Assembly (NCBI GenBank): GCA_009776345.1 | Contig: WRLS01000103.1 | Location: forward strand, 1 to 7,659 | Direction: 5' to 3' | Origin: Oscillospiraceae bacterium | GTDB lineage: Bacteria; Bacillota; Clostridia; Oscillospirales; Ruminococcaceae | DNA: 7,659 nt | Shown: positions 6,311 through 7,659 of the stretch, in pieces | Position numbering within the stretch: position 1 is the first letter of the stretch | Layout: each line of letters starts with the position of its first letter | The notes under the pieces: model-generated | Told to the model about the DNA's origin: nothing | Databases searched by the model: none | What the model saw: only the letters and a program-made list of their open reading frames with translations | Program-made: the position numbers and the translations under genes

Positions 6311-6320
6311 AGAAAAGAGA

Positions 6321-6352
6321 ACTCCCCCGGATCTTTTCGGGGGAGTTTTTTT
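6321..6352 (+). terminator. Rho-independent terminator of the aldo/keto reductase gene
   Basis: ACTCCCCCG (6321-6329) pairs perfectly with CGGGGGAGT (6338-6346) around an 8-base loop, followed directly by seven T (6346-6352). It starts ten bases after the stop codon and isolates the reductase from the solute-binding protein gene. Confidence 0.95.
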
Positions 6353-6369
6353 GCTTGCTTTTGCATCTG

Positions 6370-6398
6370 TTGCTAATTTTGCGCGCAAGAAGTATAAT
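6370..6398 (+). promoter_or_regulatory. Promoter of the solute-binding protein gene, with a palindrome in the spacer
   Basis: TTGCTA (6370-6375) and a perfect TATAAT (6393-6398) are separated by 17 bases. The predicted start is near 6405, giving a leader of about 29 bases with GGAG (6424-6427) six bases before the ATG. Confidence 0.8.
6379..6388. promoter_or_regulatory. 10-bp palindrome between -35 and -10, possible operator
   Basis: TTGCGCGCAA is a perfect palindrome lying wholly in the promoter spacer, where a bound repressor would exclude RNA polymerase. A central CG with TTG/CAA arms is loosely like LacI-family operators, which often control sugar-importer genes. It is short and may be chance. 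Confidence 0.35.
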
Positions 6399-6433
6399 AT
6401 ACTCAAGCACCGAAAACACACATGGAGCCTGCG

Positions 6434-7659
6434 ATGAAAAGTCTGAAACTGATTGCCCTTATAGTCCTTGCGCTAATCTTGGCAGTGCCGCTTGCCGCGT
6501 GCGGCGGATATACAGACCGTCAACCGGATAGGGTTACGGTCAGTTTTGTCGCGCCCCAAAACGCGTATATAGAGGACTTCGGCAGCAATCTTTACAAGCG
6601 CTGGCTGGAGGGGCAAACCGGGCTTATCATCGAAATGGAGTGGCTTCCGGCCGGGAACGCGGAGCAGGCCGTCAAGCTGGCGCTGGCGGCGGGAGATAAC
6701 CTGCCCGATGCCTACGTCGGCTTTGGCAGCACCGGCTACGAGCTGTTCCAAAACCCCAATATACAGCTTTACGGCGAGGCGGGCGTGATCATCCCGCTGG
6801 GCGAATTGATTGAGCAATACGGCGTACACACGAAAAAGCTGTTCGATGAGCTGCCCGAATACAGCATCCGCGAGTTTATGACCTCGGCGGATGGGAACAT
6901 CTACTTCATGCCCGGGTTTTCATCATCGCTGATTACAAGGCATCGGCAGATGATGTGGGTGAATAAAGGCTGGATGGACGAGCTTGGCTTGAGCGCGCCG
7001 ACTACTACAGATGGGTTTCGGGATCTGCTCCGCGCTTTCAGGGACCGCTCGCCCGACAGCATACCGATGGCGGGTACCGAAGATTTCTACGGCAAACAGG
7101 CGTATGACTGGATTATCAACGCCTTTATCTATAACGCCACAAACAACTCCCGCCTTCTGCTGGAAAATGGCGCGGTGAGCTTTGCGCCGATCCGCGATGA
7201 ATGGCGGGAAGCCCTTGTCTATATGAGGGAGCTGTATGACGAGGGCTTGTATTCCCCGCTCAGTTTCACGCAGGATAACCAGCAGCTCAACCAGATGGCG
7301 AACGACCGCCGCGATATTCTGGGCGCGTTCGTGTCGCCCGGTATCACCTACACCGTTTTGCAAAACTCGCCCGAGCTGATGGAGCGCTATGTCGGCATCG
7401 GGCCGGTCGCCGGACCTAAAGGCGTGCGGCTCTCAACCGTTTTTACCCGCATCCCCAGGCCCCACGGCGTCATCACATCGGCGTCCAAGCACCCGGAGGA
7501 GGTGTTCAAGCTGTTTGACTTGATGCTCTCCGAGGAAGCCAGTCTGATGGGCAGATACGGTGAACACGGGGTAGATTGGGATTTCGCCGATGAGGGCGAC
7601 ATCAGCATTTACGGCACCCCCGCGACCATCCAAATAATAAACCAGCTATGGAACACGCC
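6434..7659 (+). CDS. Extracellular solute-binding lipoprotein of an ABC importer (partial, 3' end outside window)
   Basis: The reading frame is open for 408 codons from the ATG to the window edge with no stop, so the C-terminus is missing. Residues 1-23 are a lipoprotein signal: Lys2 and Lys5, a hydrophobic stretch (6-20) and the lipobox LAAC with Cys23 as lipidation site, so the mature protein is anchored outside the membrane. The rest fits family 1 solute-binding proteins of the LplA/LipO type: VTVSFVAP (34-41), W-x-x-G-Q-T-G near 60, GDNLPDAYVG, DGNIYFMPGF (153-162) and MWVNKGWMDELGL (174-186). Proteins of this group usually capture oligosaccharides or complex sugars and work with two permeases encoded next door, which would be expected just beyond the window. 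GGAG at 6424-6427 supports the start. The ligand cannot be inferred. Confidence 0.93.
   Translation, partial: MKSLKLIALIVLALILAVPLAACGGYTDRQPDRVTVSFVAPQNAYIEDFGSNLYKRWLEGQTGLIIEMEWLPAGNAEQAVKLALAAGDNLPDAYVGFGSTGYELFQNPNIQLYGEAGVIIPLGELIEQYGVHTKKLFDELPEYSIREFMTSADGNIYFMPGFSSSLITRHRQMMWVNKGWMDELGLSAPTTTDGFRDLLRAFRDRSPDSIPMAGTEDFYGKQAYDWIINAFIYNATNNSRLLLENGAVSFAPIRDEWREALVYMRELYDEGLYSPLSFTQDNQQLNQMANDRRDILGAFVSPGITYTVLQNSPELMERYVGIGPVAGPKGVRLSTVFTRIPRPHGVITSASKHPEEVFKLFDLMLSEEASLMGRYGEHGVDWDFADEGDISIYGTPATIQIINQLWNT

Noticed and set aside
6923..7363. Minus-strand open frame of 146 codons inside the solute-binding protein gene
   Set aside because: It is antisense to a frame with a lipobox and family motifs; codon structure favours the plus strand.

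Overview
The window looks like chromosomal DNA of a mid-GC, Gram-positive-type anaerobe, most likely a member of the Clostridia (Bacillota). The evidence is strong GGAGG-type ribosome binding sites, extended -10 promoters (TGnTATAAT), a ComF protein encoded beside an HD-domain protein, a Gram-positive-style lipoprotein solute-binding protein, and sugar-oxidoreductase clusters of the kind common in gut and soil Clostridia. This placement is inference; there is no rRNA or other phylogenetic marker in the window.

Left block, minus strand (3235 down to 73): a three-gene operon, transcribed right to left, of a Gfo/Idh/MocA dehydrogenase (2153-3235), a TIM-barrel sugar isomerase/epimerase-like protein (1174-2139) and a second Gfo/Idh/MocA dehydrogenase (73-1128). 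It starts from an extended -10 promoter near 3280-3307 and ends in a strong GC-rich hairpin at 21-60. Two NAD(P)-dependent sugar dehydrogenases around a metal-dependent isomerase fold suggest oxidation, rearrangement or cleavage, and reduction of a sugar, polyol or glycoside. The substrate cannot be read from the sequence. A small VOC-superfamily (PhnB-like) protein (3397-3795) lies upstream on the same strand.

Centre (3796-4118): a divergent intergenic region of 323 bases. It holds a 17-bp palindrome, an extended -10 promoter pointing right, and a 110-base, almost fully self-complementary element (3982-4091) that looks like a MITE inserted in the leader of the rightward operon. Two genes follow: an HD-domain protein (4119-4628) and a ComF-family phosphoribosyltransferase-like protein (4653-5312).

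Right block: a monocistronic YdhF-like aldo/keto reductase (5387-6310) with its own near-consensus promoter and a clear intrinsic terminator. Then comes a new promoter with a 10-bp palindrome in its spacer, driving a lipoprotein extracellular solute-binding protein of an ABC sugar-type importer (6434 to the window end, incomplete). The permease genes probably lie beyond the window.

Several starts were moved from the longest ORF to an internal ATG with a well-spaced ribosome binding site (VOC 3795, HD 4119, aldo/keto reductase 5387). The most unusual feature is the MITE-like element. Most of the genes belong to well-known families, and I see no clear evidence of a wholly new system.
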